Below are positions 45,201-53,875 of a DNA stretch of 64,000 bases, piece by piece (positions within the stretch are counted from its first letter, which is position 1; each line of letters starts with the position of its first letter). Below the pieces are notes generated by a model, which saw nothing but the letters and a program-made list of their open reading frames with translations, ran no database searches and was not told the origin of the DNA. The translations under genes and the position numbers were made by a program. Origin of the DNA: Streptomyces sp. NBC_00273 (GTDB taxonomy: Bacteria; Actinomycetota; Actinomycetes; Streptomycetales; Streptomycetaceae); assembly GCF_036178145.1 (NCBI RefSeq), contig NZ_CP108067.1:7889001-7953000 (forward strand). The letters run 5' to 3'.

Positions 45201-46282
45201 TTGATCAGGGCGGCGACGGTCTTGTACATGTCCGATCCGAAGCCGAGTTTGTCCCGGTTCTTGCCGTCAGGGTTGTACGGGATGCGAGTCGTGTCGTACT
45301 TCTGCCGCAGGGTCTTGTCATCGGGGAGGCCGGAAGCCTCGAACAGCTCGTCGCCGAAGCCTTCGTCGATGATCGGCAGGGTCTGCGTCAGCGGACTGCC
45401 TTCGTCGTCGTCCATGACCTCGCCGGCGTAATAGGCGAGGTTCCCCTCCTCATCGATGACGTCCTTCTTGGCGCGCTGGGCGACCTCGACGGTGCCCAGA
45501 CCCTTCTGCCTGAGCATCATGTGGCTGAGCATCGAGCTGACCTGCACGCTCGAGTGAGCGCCGGCGTCGGGGAACCAGTCGTAGTTCTGCTGGATCTCTT
45601 CCGGCAGAGCGATGTGCTGGTCGTTCTGGTACTGGTTGATGTCGCTCGTGGTGTTCATCAGGTTCGCCGCGGCGACCCTCCGCGAGAACCACGTGCCGAT
45701 GACGAGGGCGACCATCAGACCCGAGCCGAGCGTGATGAAGAGCTTGAACCCCGAGACGTTCCCCAGCTGCTCTCCGACCGTCGTCGCGCTCTTCTCGGGC
45801 TCAGCCGGCCTGTCGGCGCTGAGCTCGTCGTCCTTCGCCGCGGTGTACCAGACGGGGACCGGAACAGCGTCAGCGCTGGGGTAGCACTTCGCCTTCACGT
45901 CCGGGTTGCCGTCCTTGGTCAGGGGCCGGTAACACTTCACGACCGAGCCGCCCGCACCCGTCGCGGTGTCCTGAACGTAATACGCACTCGGCTTGCCGCT
46001 GCCGCTGCCGGACACACCCGAGCCCGCAGCCACGCCCACCGAGAGCACCGCCGTGGCGATGAGCGAGTAGAAGACCCAGGCAACGACCGTCACCAGCACT
46101 CCGGTGATCACCGCGGCGACGATGCCCGGTCTGCTCGACCTCAGGGTCAGGAACTTGCTGCGGTCCAGTTGCTGGTTGTCGTAGACGTCTCGGTTCGTCA
46201 GCGTCTCGCCGGGCGTCCGCGCCGAGATCTTCTCCCAGCTGTTCGCCTTCGGCCGTGCCGCCTTACGCCTGTTCGTGGCCAT
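42236..46282 (-). CDS. VirD4/TraG-type conjugative coupling ATPase
   Basis: A 1348-residue protein. Two membrane segments (about 53-80 and 179-198) enclose an external loop with Cys117 and Cys133. Walker A is ITRAGKGQTYIEPV (about 392-405) followed by NMVINDPKGELL, the VirD4/TraG signature. Walker B FMLDELGNL is near 910, then the typical LILQTLQQLRDVYG. The region between is longer than in classical VirD4 (about 650 residues), giving a large insertion. Coupling proteins bring the relaxase-DNA complex to the secretion channel. AAGGA lies before the ATG. Confidence 0.88.
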   Translation of the reverse strand: MATNRRKAARPKANSWEKISARTPGETLTNRDVYDNQQLDRSKFLTLRSSRPGIVAAVITGVLVTVVAWVFYSLIATAVLSVGVAAGSGVSGSGSGKPSAYYVQDTATGAGGSVVKCYRPLTKDGNPDVKAKCYPSADAVPVPVWYTAAKDDELSADRPAEPEKSATTVGEQLGNVSGFKLFITLGSGLMVALVIGTWFSRRVAAANLMNTTSDINQYQNDQHIALPEEIQQNYDWFPDAGAHSSVQVSSMLSHMMLRQKGLGTVEVAQRAKKDVIDEEGNLAYYAGEVMDDDEGSPLTQTLPIIDEGFGDELFEASGLPDDKTLRQKYDTTRIPYNPDGKNRDKLGFGSDMYKTVAALIKEDWTFPAYEVQRPAGAYVVDTAPVNTMVLAITRAGKGQTYIEPVIDMWSREKKPSNMVINDPKGELLVKNYVPLVTRGFEPVQFNLINSMKTDIYNPLGLAADAAREGNFTKCALYVENIAGIFFPIDGGEDPVWPNAANNAFKRAAYGLIDFYLEEERELRSAAAVLDMDPALLEQKLDDLWGKVTLYNCYQLFVQMSSKKIKNPEAELEKRVKAGEFENNGDALAEEQERAAAQAFIWEGKADQDMLSLYFNASEELPRNNMRTMVGNAHNALRSMAGAEKMLASVYGIAITAMSFFTDPTISTLTSGKPSQNTDLAGLSFPRRLGVRFAPNYVKRDHLVGQQAVWSAYADPMFTKSLGEDFEHEEIVGREGWARYNFKGKFPDDEAWLKLELVNPQTKMLVRTFYFSFTKTHQVSLNGRHYVVEPVTGKKIVKNGVMRELKPVREGGTRDGKILSFQVGDTLYPDTRLDFSGGGNPEKVSYQARAITQKLSRYSESPKALFLVTPPHLMKYAKLILILVKQLFDVSADQSYMTKSNQKPLYRTRFMLDELGNLQSEGKGIDGFATMLSIGLGQEQQFTLILQTLQQLRDVYGESVDKIVQGNTSNIVFLKSTDDSMIETLEKMSGKTHRSYRDSKQISQDLDKVIGGKTEGRVSYTMSTKEEPLISYNDMAFLSPRNSIVFRAGDAPIWNRNQTILPMSFRLLGNTIKHPGHTYSLQTIPTLSSAMDFDVRMNQPDFVKMLEKRMRQAVKAADAKALYKEIYGYQEVDIERLDPDVYADEVMEVIATMTTVDKCQDPNAPVVVDPDEYEGMSMFDEDQFIENVEVGVAVAEGQALSVERRRLLYAEGTISKEMLVNPDGSAKVKSLDIEIGEAYKSAQTELEQDREHFSVGGDGELRSADGSQTYISQIRSDAYVNAARRINGHVNDKDSRVFAEEDVTEEDLKSLATVRVYSAFYQYLASLPSWEVLADGRFDRAMAIEMNSK

Positions 46283-46354
46283 CGTGATTCCTTACTCCCG
46301 AGCCTCGCTCATTTCGCTGTCCCGCTGTCCAGCACGCCCGTCTGCGCAGACGAC

Positions 46355-46388
46355 GACGGCGCATGGGGAACGCGCCCCATGCGCCGTC
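46355..46388 (-). terminator. Hairpin terminator
   Basis: 14-bp perfect stem (GACGGCGCATGGGG and complement) with a 6-base loop, just past the stop of the 46419 gene and before the coupling-protein gene. Confidence 0.82.
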
Positions 46389-46418
46389 AGATCACCCCGT
46401 CGGTCATGACCGGATCGC

Positions 46419-48473
46419 TCAACGGATCAAGACCACCCCGACGATGAAGCCGGCCACGCCCATCAGGAGCGAGAGCGTGACGATCATGACGACGAGGATC
46501 TTGTTCGAGCGGCTCTGCATCTCGGAAGCCCGCGCCAGCTCGTTGGCGTAGGACTCCTTGTCGGCCTGCATCTCCGTCAGGCGTGCTTCGTACCGCTTGG
46601 CCACTGAATCCTCGACCGTCGACAGCTGCTTGAGCAGGTCGGTGACCCGCGTCACCTGGGAGTTGGTCTTCTCCTTCTCCAGGTCGAGGTTGTGCTGCCA
46701 GTCGGCGTCCCGAGTCGTCATCTGGATGATGGCGTCCTTGCGGTTGCGTTCGAGCTCGTCCTCCATCCGGCGGATCCGGTCGGCGTGCTCAGAGCGCACC
46801 AACTCCAGGAGGTCCCGCTGTTCCCGGCGCACGATGCCGACCTCGTCCGTGGTCCGCTGGTGCTCGGCCAGCGCCTCGTACTGGGCGATGTCGGCCTTGC
46901 GGTTGTCGTCGACGATTCGCTGGATCTCGGACTTCCACCGGTTCAGGCGCTCTTCCTCGGCCGCCAGGTACTCCGACTGCCGTTCGGCCAGCACCTCGAA
47001 TACCCGCGTCTGCCCGGTCTGCATCTTCAGCGTTGCGTCCGACCGCCGGACCCGCAGGATTTCCTGCTGGTTGTGCGCGTGGGTATCCTCGATGTACCGC
47101 TCGATCTCGGTGACGGAGTCAATCTGCTCGCGCTCCATCCGCGAGCGGTTGCGCTCCTTGTACTGCAGCTCCGCCGAGAGCGCCGCCTGCTGGGCCGCCT
47201 TGGCGGCCTGCGCCTCGTAGTCCTTGGCGATCTCCGCCCGGCGGGCTCGGATCTTTTCCTCCCTCTCTGTCTGCCGCTGCTGGTGCTCAGCCTCAGCCGC
47301 GTCCTTCAACAGCTTGTACCGGGAGCCCTCGCGGTCGGTGGCCACCGCACGGATGACCTGCTCGGTGTGGGCCGACATGAGGTTGACGTAGAGCGCACGC
47401 AGCTCGACCTCGTGCGCGGAACGGAGCTGCATCAAGTCTGCGTTGGCCTGCCGGTTGAGCTGGGCGACCTGGTCCCCGAGCCACTCGGTCGCTCCCTCCG
47501 GCACGGCGATCTGTACGACCGGTGCGCCGATGGCGAAGGTCGCGTTGAACTCATCGAGCCGGACGTCCAGGTCCAGCTCCTCGGAGAGGAACCGGCGGGC
47601 GATGACATCGCGCACCTGGGCCTGATCGGCCAGCAGCACAGCGTCGCCGGCCTCCTGGTAGTCGCCTTCGACGCCGTAGCCGGCGTCGGTCTCGTCGAAG
47701 CCCTCGTAGCCGGTCACCTCGTCGCCGTCATGGTCCGGCCATGACTCGACCGAAGCGGTGCCCACGTCGTCCCCGTCGAACACGGGCGTGTCCACCCCTT
47801 CATCGTCGACGACGTCGCTGAAACGCGGCTCGTCGTCCAGGCCCTCGTCAGCCCCCTCGCCACCGGGGATCTCGTCGAAGATCGCATCCCCCTCGTCCTC
47901 CCAGAGGACCGCCGGGGCGGGGCCAGCGGTCCCAGCCTCGGCGACCAGGCCGCTGTGCTCTTCCCACGCCTTCTTACCCACGGCTTCTTCGAGGCTCGTG
48001 GTACCGGCAGCGACAAAGCGCGCCTCCGCGAAGGTCGCATCGTTCACCAGATCGACGAGCAGATCGCCGCCGGGCTTCTGCCACACGACGGCCCAGGCGT
48101 AGGTGGCACCGGTGAGCAGCGAGTACTCCTCCATGCGCGCGAGGGTCTCGTCGGTGGGGATGATGCCGAAGACCTCCTCTTCGATCATCTCCGCCGTGGC
48201 CACCGTGCGGATCTGGTCGGAGCTGATGAGCTCGATGATCGAGCCCTTCGCCTCGTCCCGGCCGTGCCGTTTGCTCAAGCCGCCGATCTCGTCGGCCGCA
48301 AGCACGAGCATCACCCAAGCCGTGCCGCTGGGAAAGACGAACGGAGTGTTCGACCGCAGCAACTCGACCGCTGCCGGGATCGCCGTCTCTCTCACCACGG
48401 AGGCCAGAAGCTCGTCGGGCTTCTTCTTCCGTTCCTTCTTCTGGCGGACCGCCGCCGCTCCCAGAATGCCCAT
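46419..48473 (-). CDS. Large coiled-coil, tail-anchored membrane protein
   Basis: 684 residues from ATG 48473 (AAGGGA upstream). N-terminal 180 residues form a mixed domain; about 185-270 is a strongly acidic linker (EDEGDAIFDEIPGGEGADEG...). About 340-655 is long charged coiled coil (repeated E/R/Q heptads). A single membrane segment near the C-terminus (VVMIVTLSLLMGVAGFIVGV) anchors it. This suggests a scaffold that reaches into the cytoplasm next to the coupling protein. No family recognised. Confidence 0.72.
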   Translation of the reverse strand: MGILGAAAVRQKKERKKKPDELLASVVRETAIPAAVELLRSNTPFVFPSGTAWVMLVLAADEIGGLSKRHGRDEAKGSIIELISSDQIRTVATAEMIEEEVFGIIPTDETLARMEEYSLLTGATYAWAVVWQKPGGDLLVDLVNDATFAEARFVAAGTTSLEEAVGKKAWEEHSGLVAEAGTAGPAPAVLWEDEGDAIFDEIPGGEGADEGLDDEPRFSDVVDDEGVDTPVFDGDDVGTASVESWPDHDGDEVTGYEGFDETDAGYGVEGDYQEAGDAVLLADQAQVRDVIARRFLSEELDLDVRLDEFNATFAIGAPVVQIAVPEGATEWLGDQVAQLNRQANADLMQLRSAHEVELRALYVNLMSAHTEQVIRAVATDREGSRYKLLKDAAEAEHQQRQTEREEKIRARRAEIAKDYEAQAAKAAQQAALSAELQYKERNRSRMEREQIDSVTEIERYIEDTHAHNQQEILRVRRSDATLKMQTGQTRVFEVLAERQSEYLAAEEERLNRWKSEIQRIVDDNRKADIAQYEALAEHQRTTDEVGIVRREQRDLLELVRSEHADRIRRMEDELERNRKDAIIQMTTRDADWQHNLDLEKEKTNSQVTRVTDLLKQLSTVEDSVAKRYEARLTEMQADKESYANELARASEMQSRSNKILVVMIVTLSLLMGVAGFIVGVVLIR

Positions 48474-48522
48474 TGATGCCGATCCCTTCGCCCAAAGAAC
48501 ACAGTCCGCCTGGTTTATGAGC

Positions 48523-48552
48523 ATCCTATCGTCGCCTTGTCGGAGTAAGCAA
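48523..48552 (-). promoter_or_regulatory. Promoter of the 48473 gene
   Basis: TTGCTT, 18 bases, TAGGAT on the minus strand (-10 at 48528-48523, preceded by GA). Good match to actinomycete TAGRRT. Confidence 0.5.
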
Positions 48553-48614
48553 CTACAGGATGCCTAAGGGCTATCGACTCGTTAGTCGACTAGGTCCCCC
48601 CGGCCTTGGCCGAC

Positions 48615-50381
48615 TCATCGCACCGCACTGACCTCGATGTGGGCATCGGAACTCAGCAGGTTCTTGTCGTCGCTGACCAAGTCGCCGACGACGTCGATGC
48701 GGATCCGTCGCTCTGAGGGGTGCTCGTTGAGGAAGGTCGCCACCGCGGTGGTGACCTCGTCGGTCAGCCTCGCCACGGCCGCACGCGCGCCGCCGGCATC
48801 GGAGTCGGTGTCACCCTTGTCCTCGATGAGGTACTGCAGGACCCTCGCATCGACGTCGACCCGCACGTTGTGCTTGATGAACACCTCCTGCACCATCTGC
48901 CGCAGCTTCTTCCGTACGATCTTCTGCTGCGTCGGCAGCGACAGCGGCTGGAAGGGTACGATCGCGTCGATGCGGCCCAGCAGCTCGGGCGGGAACCGGT
49001 TGTCGCCCGTCGTCGAGGAGATGGAGCGGCGGATCAGCTTCTCGTACTCCATCAGCTGTTTGCCCGAGCCGGTGTCGTCGGCGGCGTACTGCGAGATGCT
49101 CTTGTAGATCTCCGTGCCGGCGTTCGTCGTCAGAACGATGTACGTGTTGAGGAAGCTCACTTCGCGGTTGTTGTCGTCGTTGAGCCGGCCGTCGTCGAGC
49201 ACCTGTAGGAGCACGCGCGTGACCATCGCCGAGGCCTTCTCGACCTCGTCGAAAAGCAGCACCGCGTGGGAGAGGTCCCACACCCGCTTGGTGAGTTCGG
49301 AGCGGAAGGCCGCGAATGACGAGTCCTCGGCGTACTCCGTCATGTCGAAACGGATCAGGTGCCGCTGGTCATCGCCGAACAGCAGCTTCGCCAGCTGCTT
49401 GGTGAGTTCGGTCTTGCCGACACCGGTGGAGCCCGTGAACAGCAGGCTCGCCATCGGCTTTCCCTTGTCGTTGAGGTCCGCCACCGCCAGCTGTAGGCGA
49501 CGTGCCACCGCGCTGGTCGCCCAGTCCTGGCTGAACACCTTCTCGTCCAGCTGCTTCTTGATCTTCGCGCCGTCGACCTTGAAGGCCACGTTGACGTTCA
49601 GGGTCTCCATGAGCACGTCCGAGAGCAGGTCCCGGTCCATCGGCCGGTGCGTCAGGCGAGACCAGCCGACCATGGAGTCGAGCACGAGGATCGACTTGCG
49701 CGGTTGAGCGCTGGCCGGCATGTAGCGCTGGGTGTACTCGTAGATCTGCCGGAAGATGTGGTCGTCGTAGAACTCGTCAGCCACCCCGTATCGTTCGGCC
49801 ATGCCCTGCAGGATCTTGATGGTCGTCGACTGGTCGGGCGGGTTCAGGTTGATGCGTTGCAGTCGCTCGACGAGCGGCTGGTTCGGCGAGATGTGCTTGT
49901 GGAACTCCTCGTAGGTCGTCGCCGCGATGATCCTGATGCCGCGGGTTCCCGATGCGGCGAGGACCGGCTTGATCGCCTCGACGGCGGCGTCGGAGAGCTG
50001 AACGACCTGATGGAACTCGTCGATGAAGAGGACCAGTTCGTGCCTCTCGTTTCTGACGAAGTCCTCGGCCTCGTCGAAGAAGCCCTTGAGGATCGCGGCC
50101 ATGTTCTCGGCGGTGCCCGCCTCGGAGATCATGCGCGCCGGGTCCACCTCCAGGTAGAGGCGGTCCTTGTCCACCAGCATCGTGGCCTGGACCAGGGCCG
50201 TCTTGCCCGTGCCGGCCTCGGCCAACAGGAGCGCGTTGCACAGCTCGGGACGGCTCATCGAGGCCAGCAGCTGTGTCGTCTCATGCTCGCGGCCGACGAT
50301 GTCGCGCGCGGCCTTCTTCAGTGGCTCCGAGAGCTTGGACAGGAGCCGGTAGCGCTCGTTGAGCTGCACCTCTTGAAACAT
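48615..50381 (-). CDS. ClpB/ClpA-like double AAA+ ATPase
   Basis: 588 residues from ATG 50381. First AAA+ module: Walker A AEAGTGKT (54-61), Walker B LFIDEF (118-123), sensor ATTYEEFHKHI. Second: GSTGVGKTE (317-325), LLFDEVEKA (375-383), TTNAG sensor, GRIDAIVPF. The Clp N-domain and coiled middle domain are absent, so it is much shorter than ClpB (about 860). It lies among conjugation genes and may remodel the relaxosome or drive transfer. GAGAGG precedes the start, and a GATAGG element is at 50441-50436. Confidence 0.82.
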   Translation of the reverse strand: MFQEVQLNERYRLLSKLSEPLKKAARDIVGREHETTQLLASMSRPELCNALLLAEAGTGKTALVQATMLVDKDRLYLEVDPARMISEAGTAENMAAILKGFFDEAEDFVRNERHELVLFIDEFHQVVQLSDAAVEAIKPVLAASGTRGIRIIAATTYEEFHKHISPNQPLVERLQRINLNPPDQSTTIKILQGMAERYGVADEFYDDHIFRQIYEYTQRYMPASAQPRKSILVLDSMVGWSRLTHRPMDRDLLSDVLMETLNVNVAFKVDGAKIKKQLDEKVFSQDWATSAVARRLQLAVADLNDKGKPMASLLFTGSTGVGKTELTKQLAKLLFGDDQRHLIRFDMTEYAEDSSFAAFRSELTKRVWDLSHAVLLFDEVEKASAMVTRVLLQVLDDGRLNDDNNREVSFLNTYIVLTTNAGTEIYKSISQYAADDTGSGKQLMEYEKLIRRSISSTTGDNRFPPELLGRIDAIVPFQPLSLPTQQKIVRKKLRQMVQEVFIKHNVRVDVDARVLQYLIEDKGDTDSDAGGARAAVARLTDEVTTAVATFLNEHPSERRIRIDVVGDLVSDDKNLLSSDAHIEVSAVR

Positions 50382-50732
50382 GCCACACAAGACCTCTCGA
50401 CAGGACTGCTGATTCAACTGCAATATCAGTCGAAACCTATCATGAGTCGTACTTGATAGGGCGTTTGATGGTGAGTGGGAAGGGCGCGCTCACTGGCTGG
50501 GTCGTGGATCGGAACCCGGCGGCCGCGCGATCAGTGCTCGACATCTCGTAGCCGTAGGTCGTGCACTCCAGTGGGTCAAGGCGATCGACTTGTGCGTCCA
50601 GATGCATGCGCTCGCGCGCGCAGCGCTGACGGTTTCGGTGGTGTGAGCTGGCCGGCGGGTAGGCGCCCCGTTGTAGCGGTCCAGCGAAGCCGTCATGGCC
50701 TGTTGCCCTATCCCGCTCGTGTCCCGTGCAGT

Positions 50733-50768
50733 CGAAAGGCCCCTGGATGTCATTCCAGGGGCCTTTCG
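50733..50768. terminator. Strong bidirectional terminator
   Basis: 15-bp perfect stem (CGAAAGGCCCCTGGA and complement), 6-base loop, downstream of the leftward 50800 gene. Confidence 0.87.
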
Positions 50769-50799
50769 CGTAAGGCTTAACTCGGCCTCGACCTTGGTC

Positions 50800-51354
50800 T
50801 CAGCCGGCCGTCGGCTGGTCGACCTCGACCTCGACCTCGGCTGCCTGCTCCCACTCGGTCTCGGGGGCCGAAGCCTGAGTCTGTGACTCCTTGGCCGCGG
50901 CCTCGGCCCTGCGGGCTGCGCGCATGGAGGTGAGTTGGTTGTCCAGCGTTTTGCTGTCGACCTCGAACTCGGAGGCCTCGACGGACTTGGTGTTGACCAC
51001 CAGGCCGGTGCCGCGCGTCGAGGGCATCACATTGCCCTTGAAGCCGTAGACGGTGCCGACCTCGTTGCCGTCCTCGTCCAGGATCGGCTCGGTGTTCGAC
51101 CCCGCGGCCTTGGTGATCTCCTCCATCTGACTGATGGAGTACGGGGCGCCGTTGTTGTAGCGGACCTTGCCGTCCTCACCCCGAACCCGATCGGACTTCA
51201 GATGCAGGTTCGTCTGATTCGGGCCGCGCGGATCTCGAGCGTCAAGCTGGACGTCGGCGTACTGGGACTTGCCATCCCTGGAGAAGCCCTTCTTGCGGAC
51301 TATCGCGATGAGGTTGACTCCGGTCATCGCGCCCCTGCCCTTGAGAAGTGCCAT
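50800..51354 (-). CDS. Hypothetical protein, 184 aa
   Basis: ATG 51354 with GGAGGG 9 bases upstream. The body (TGVNLIAIVRKKGFSRDGKS, NLHLKSDRVRGEDGKVRYNN, ISQMEEITKAAG) looks like a compact beta-rich domain, followed by an Ala/Glu-rich acidic tail. It lies between the relaxase and the AAA+ gene with its own terminator, which suggests strong expression. Could be a relaxosome accessory or single-strand-binding-like protein; not recognised. Confidence 0.65.
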   Translation of the reverse strand: MALLKGRGAMTGVNLIAIVRKKGFSRDGKSQYADVQLDARDPRGPNQTNLHLKSDRVRGEDGKVRYNNGAPYSISQMEEITKAAGSNTEPILDEDGNEVGTVYGFKGNVMPSTRGTGLVVNTKSVEASEFEVDSKTLDNQLTSMRAARRAEAAAKESQTQASAPETEWEQAAEVEVEVDQPTAG

Positions 51355-51522
51355 GATCTCTTCCCTCCACTTGTTCCGACTGTCATCTGGCAAGTCGGCC
51401 GCGATCAGTCACATCGCCCGAACAAGGCGTTGAGTCCCCGCCGAACATTCTTCACGCTAGTACCCTTATAGGTCATTCGACAAGGCCGCTAACTAGCCTG
51501 CCGAGTTGCGCTTAGAAACGGA

Positions 51523-53781
51523 TTAGATGGACGGCTGATGCGAGTCGAATGCCATCTCGGCGTCTGGTGTGGTCACAGCCTGATCGACTCGGGCCTGGAC
51601 CCGCACGACGAGGCCGGCGTCCAACGAGGAAGCCTTGGATCGCCGCATCCGCTCGGCCTGCTCGCGCCCGGCGCGCAGCTCCGCGATTCGGGAACGCAAC
51701 ACGAGCGAGCCGGATCCGGCGCCCGTCTGCTGAGGCGTCAGCTCCCGGGAGACCCGTGTCATCGCCGCGACATCGTTCACCGGCAGATCGGGAATTGCCT
51801 CTGCCTGACCGGACTGGTCCAGGTAGTCCATCGCCGCCAGCAGCAGCCGTCGGCGATCCCTGGCCGTCTCGACGAAGGCCTGGTGTGCGCGCGGCCCGAT
51901 CTTGACGTCGGCGACGAAGTCGTAGCCCAGGTGGTGTAGATCCAAGCCCTTGACCTCGTCGAAGTCATACGCGGCACCGACGACGACCTCGAAGTCCGTG
52001 CTGACCGCGTCGGTCTCCGTACTCGGCCGATCCGCGGCGCTCGACCCCACGCGCAGCACCAGGCCGGAGGAAGCGAGATCGGCCCGGAGGCCGTCCAGCT
52101 TCTGGTCATAGGACTGCTTCATCGTCCGAATGCGCGCGTCCAGCACCGCCCGGCCGCGCTCGCCCTCGGTCAGGAGCCTGCCGCCGGGCTGATCGTAGAT
52201 GGTCCGGCCCAGGTTCTCGGCCTCCTCGGAGTCTTTCATCCGCTGCAGAGAGGCATCCGCGCGCAGGGTCATGAGCGAGAGCAACCGCTGTCCGTAGGCC
52301 GCCACGTCCTGTTGCTGCTCGCGCCATGCGCCTGCATCCCCGGCAAAGGGTAGGAAGTGCCGGTACTTGCTCATCAGCCTCCAGTGGTAGTCCTCCTCGA
52401 AGCGATAGAAGGCGTAGAGCGGGCGCGAATCCTCGGCGGCGGCACCGGCCTTCTCGGCCCGTTCCCACTGGTGAGCGAGATCGCGATAGACCCCGACCTT
52501 CTCCCGGTGATGCTGCAGACGTGAGGCGTAGCTGCGCAGCCGGAAGCCGAAGGAGACCAGATCGGCTTCCGTGTTCTCGTGGTCCAGCTGACGATCTGCA
52601 GCCAGCGCCGCCATCTGCTGATAGTCCATCCCCATGACTTCGAGCATCGGCGTGCGCACTCGCAGTTCCGACTCCTGCATGGCTCGCAGCATCTGGTAGA
52701 TGCCGTTGACGGCGCGCTCCGTGATCTGCGTACGTCCCTGCTCGACCAGCTTCTGCCATTCCTCCGTGCTCAGATGCTCCTTCGCACGGCGCTCGTTCGC
52801 GTAGTCGACGATGCGCTCCATGGCCTCCGGCATCGGGGACCCAGCACGTTCGAGCTGCTCCTTCACGAGCTCGGTCACCAGCTGGTTCGCCTTGCGCATG
52901 CGAGCGTCGTTCGAGCCGGCGCGCCAAAGCGTTCGGTCCCCGGGCAGGCAGGCGAGCAGAAACTGCGGCAGGGACTCGGCACGGATTCGCTCGTGCGCCC
53001 ACCGCTTGATGAAGGTGGTGACGTTGCGCCGCTCGTAGCCGACGGCGCTGGAGAGGTGAGCCACCGCCTGCTTCTCCTCGAGCCAGGCATCGACGCCGCG
53101 GCGGAGCCGGGACTTGTGCCGGTCCAGCAGCTTGCCGCGCTGTGTGCCGTCCTTCGTCACCTGGCCCCGGCCGCCGTCGACCATGGCCAGGTGGCAGTGC
53201 ACATGCTCGGTGTCGACCTGGATGACCCCCACGTACCGCAGGTCGTCGAAGCCGCTGGTGCCCGAGCTCATCCGCTCCAGGCCGTACATGATCGCCATGC
53301 GCAGCTTCATCTGATCGATGTGGCCGCGGTAGTCACCGCGGGCTTCGCAGCGGAAGTCATCGTCGATGATCTTTTGCTTCCGCAGGTACTCCTCGTCGAA
53401 GGACAGCACGGTCTTCAACACGGTGTGCCCCGCGTCGAAGTAGTGCTGGATGTCCTTGCTGGCCGCCTTGAGCTGTTCGTCCGAGAGCGAGACCGAGCCG
53501 TAGCCGAAAGCCACGCCGCCGTCGCCTTGGGCCTGGCGCATCTCGTGCTTCGTCGCACCCCGCGAGATGCCGACGCGCCCGACGGCGGACTCCCGCGCCG
53601 TGTAGCGCAGGATGAAGTCGTCGGTGCGCAGGCGCTGGATCGGAGCCAGAGACTCCGTCGCCTGCGCGCGGGCCATGTACCGGGTGACGTAGTCGCCCGG
53701 CGTCGCGCCGCGCGATCCCGTGCCGCCGGGCAGCGGCACACTGAACTCATTCACGATCACGATGTCCTGCTTCAGGCCCAT
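51523..53781 (-). CDS. MobL-family relaxase
   Basis: A 752-residue protein. RQAQGDGGVAFGYGSVSLSD and EQLKAASKDIQHYFDAGHTV fit the N-terminal part of Gram-positive MobL relaxases. The metal site is VDTEHVHCHLAMVDGG with His193, His195 and His197. Tyr residues near the N-terminus (Y31, Y35, Y60) are candidate nucleophiles. The C-terminal 500 residues are helical. A relaxase nicks oriT, stays bound to the 5' end and is led to the coupling protein. No oriT is recognised; the gap 51355-51522 and the region 53782-53875 are candidates. Confidence 0.82.
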   Translation of the reverse strand: MGLKQDIVIVNEFSVPLPGGTGSRGATPGDYVTRYMARAQATESLAPIQRLRTDDFILRYTARESAVGRVGISRGATKHEMRQAQGDGGVAFGYGSVSLSDEQLKAASKDIQHYFDAGHTVLKTVLSFDEEYLRKQKIIDDDFRCEARGDYRGHIDQMKLRMAIMYGLERMSSGTSGFDDLRYVGVIQVDTEHVHCHLAMVDGGRGQVTKDGTQRGKLLDRHKSRLRRGVDAWLEEKQAVAHLSSAVGYERRNVTTFIKRWAHERIRAESLPQFLLACLPGDRTLWRAGSNDARMRKANQLVTELVKEQLERAGSPMPEAMERIVDYANERRAKEHLSTEEWQKLVEQGRTQITERAVNGIYQMLRAMQESELRVRTPMLEVMGMDYQQMAALAADRQLDHENTEADLVSFGFRLRSYASRLQHHREKVGVYRDLAHQWERAEKAGAAAEDSRPLYAFYRFEEDYHWRLMSKYRHFLPFAGDAGAWREQQQDVAAYGQRLLSLMTLRADASLQRMKDSEEAENLGRTIYDQPGGRLLTEGERGRAVLDARIRTMKQSYDQKLDGLRADLASSGLVLRVGSSAADRPSTETDAVSTDFEVVVGAAYDFDEVKGLDLHHLGYDFVADVKIGPRAHQAFVETARDRRRLLLAAMDYLDQSGQAEAIPDLPVNDVAAMTRVSRELTPQQTGAGSGSLVLRSRIAELRAGREQAERMRRSKASSLDAGLVVRVQARVDQAVTTPDAEMAFDSHQPSI

Positions 53782-53875
53782 CGTCGCTCTCCTTCCCGTC
53801 TCGCTACCGATGCACTACGGCCCCGGCTGCTGTCCGCCAGCACCCGGGGCCGCGCACGCCGTGCCTGATCCGTTC

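Noticed and set aside
43931..46447. 838-residue plus-strand frame opposite the coupling protein
   Set aside because: Antisense shadow of the VirD4-like gene; rich in Val/Arg/Leu/His without domain structure, as GC-rich complements are. The same holds for the long plus-strand frames at 34738, 38186 and 52579.
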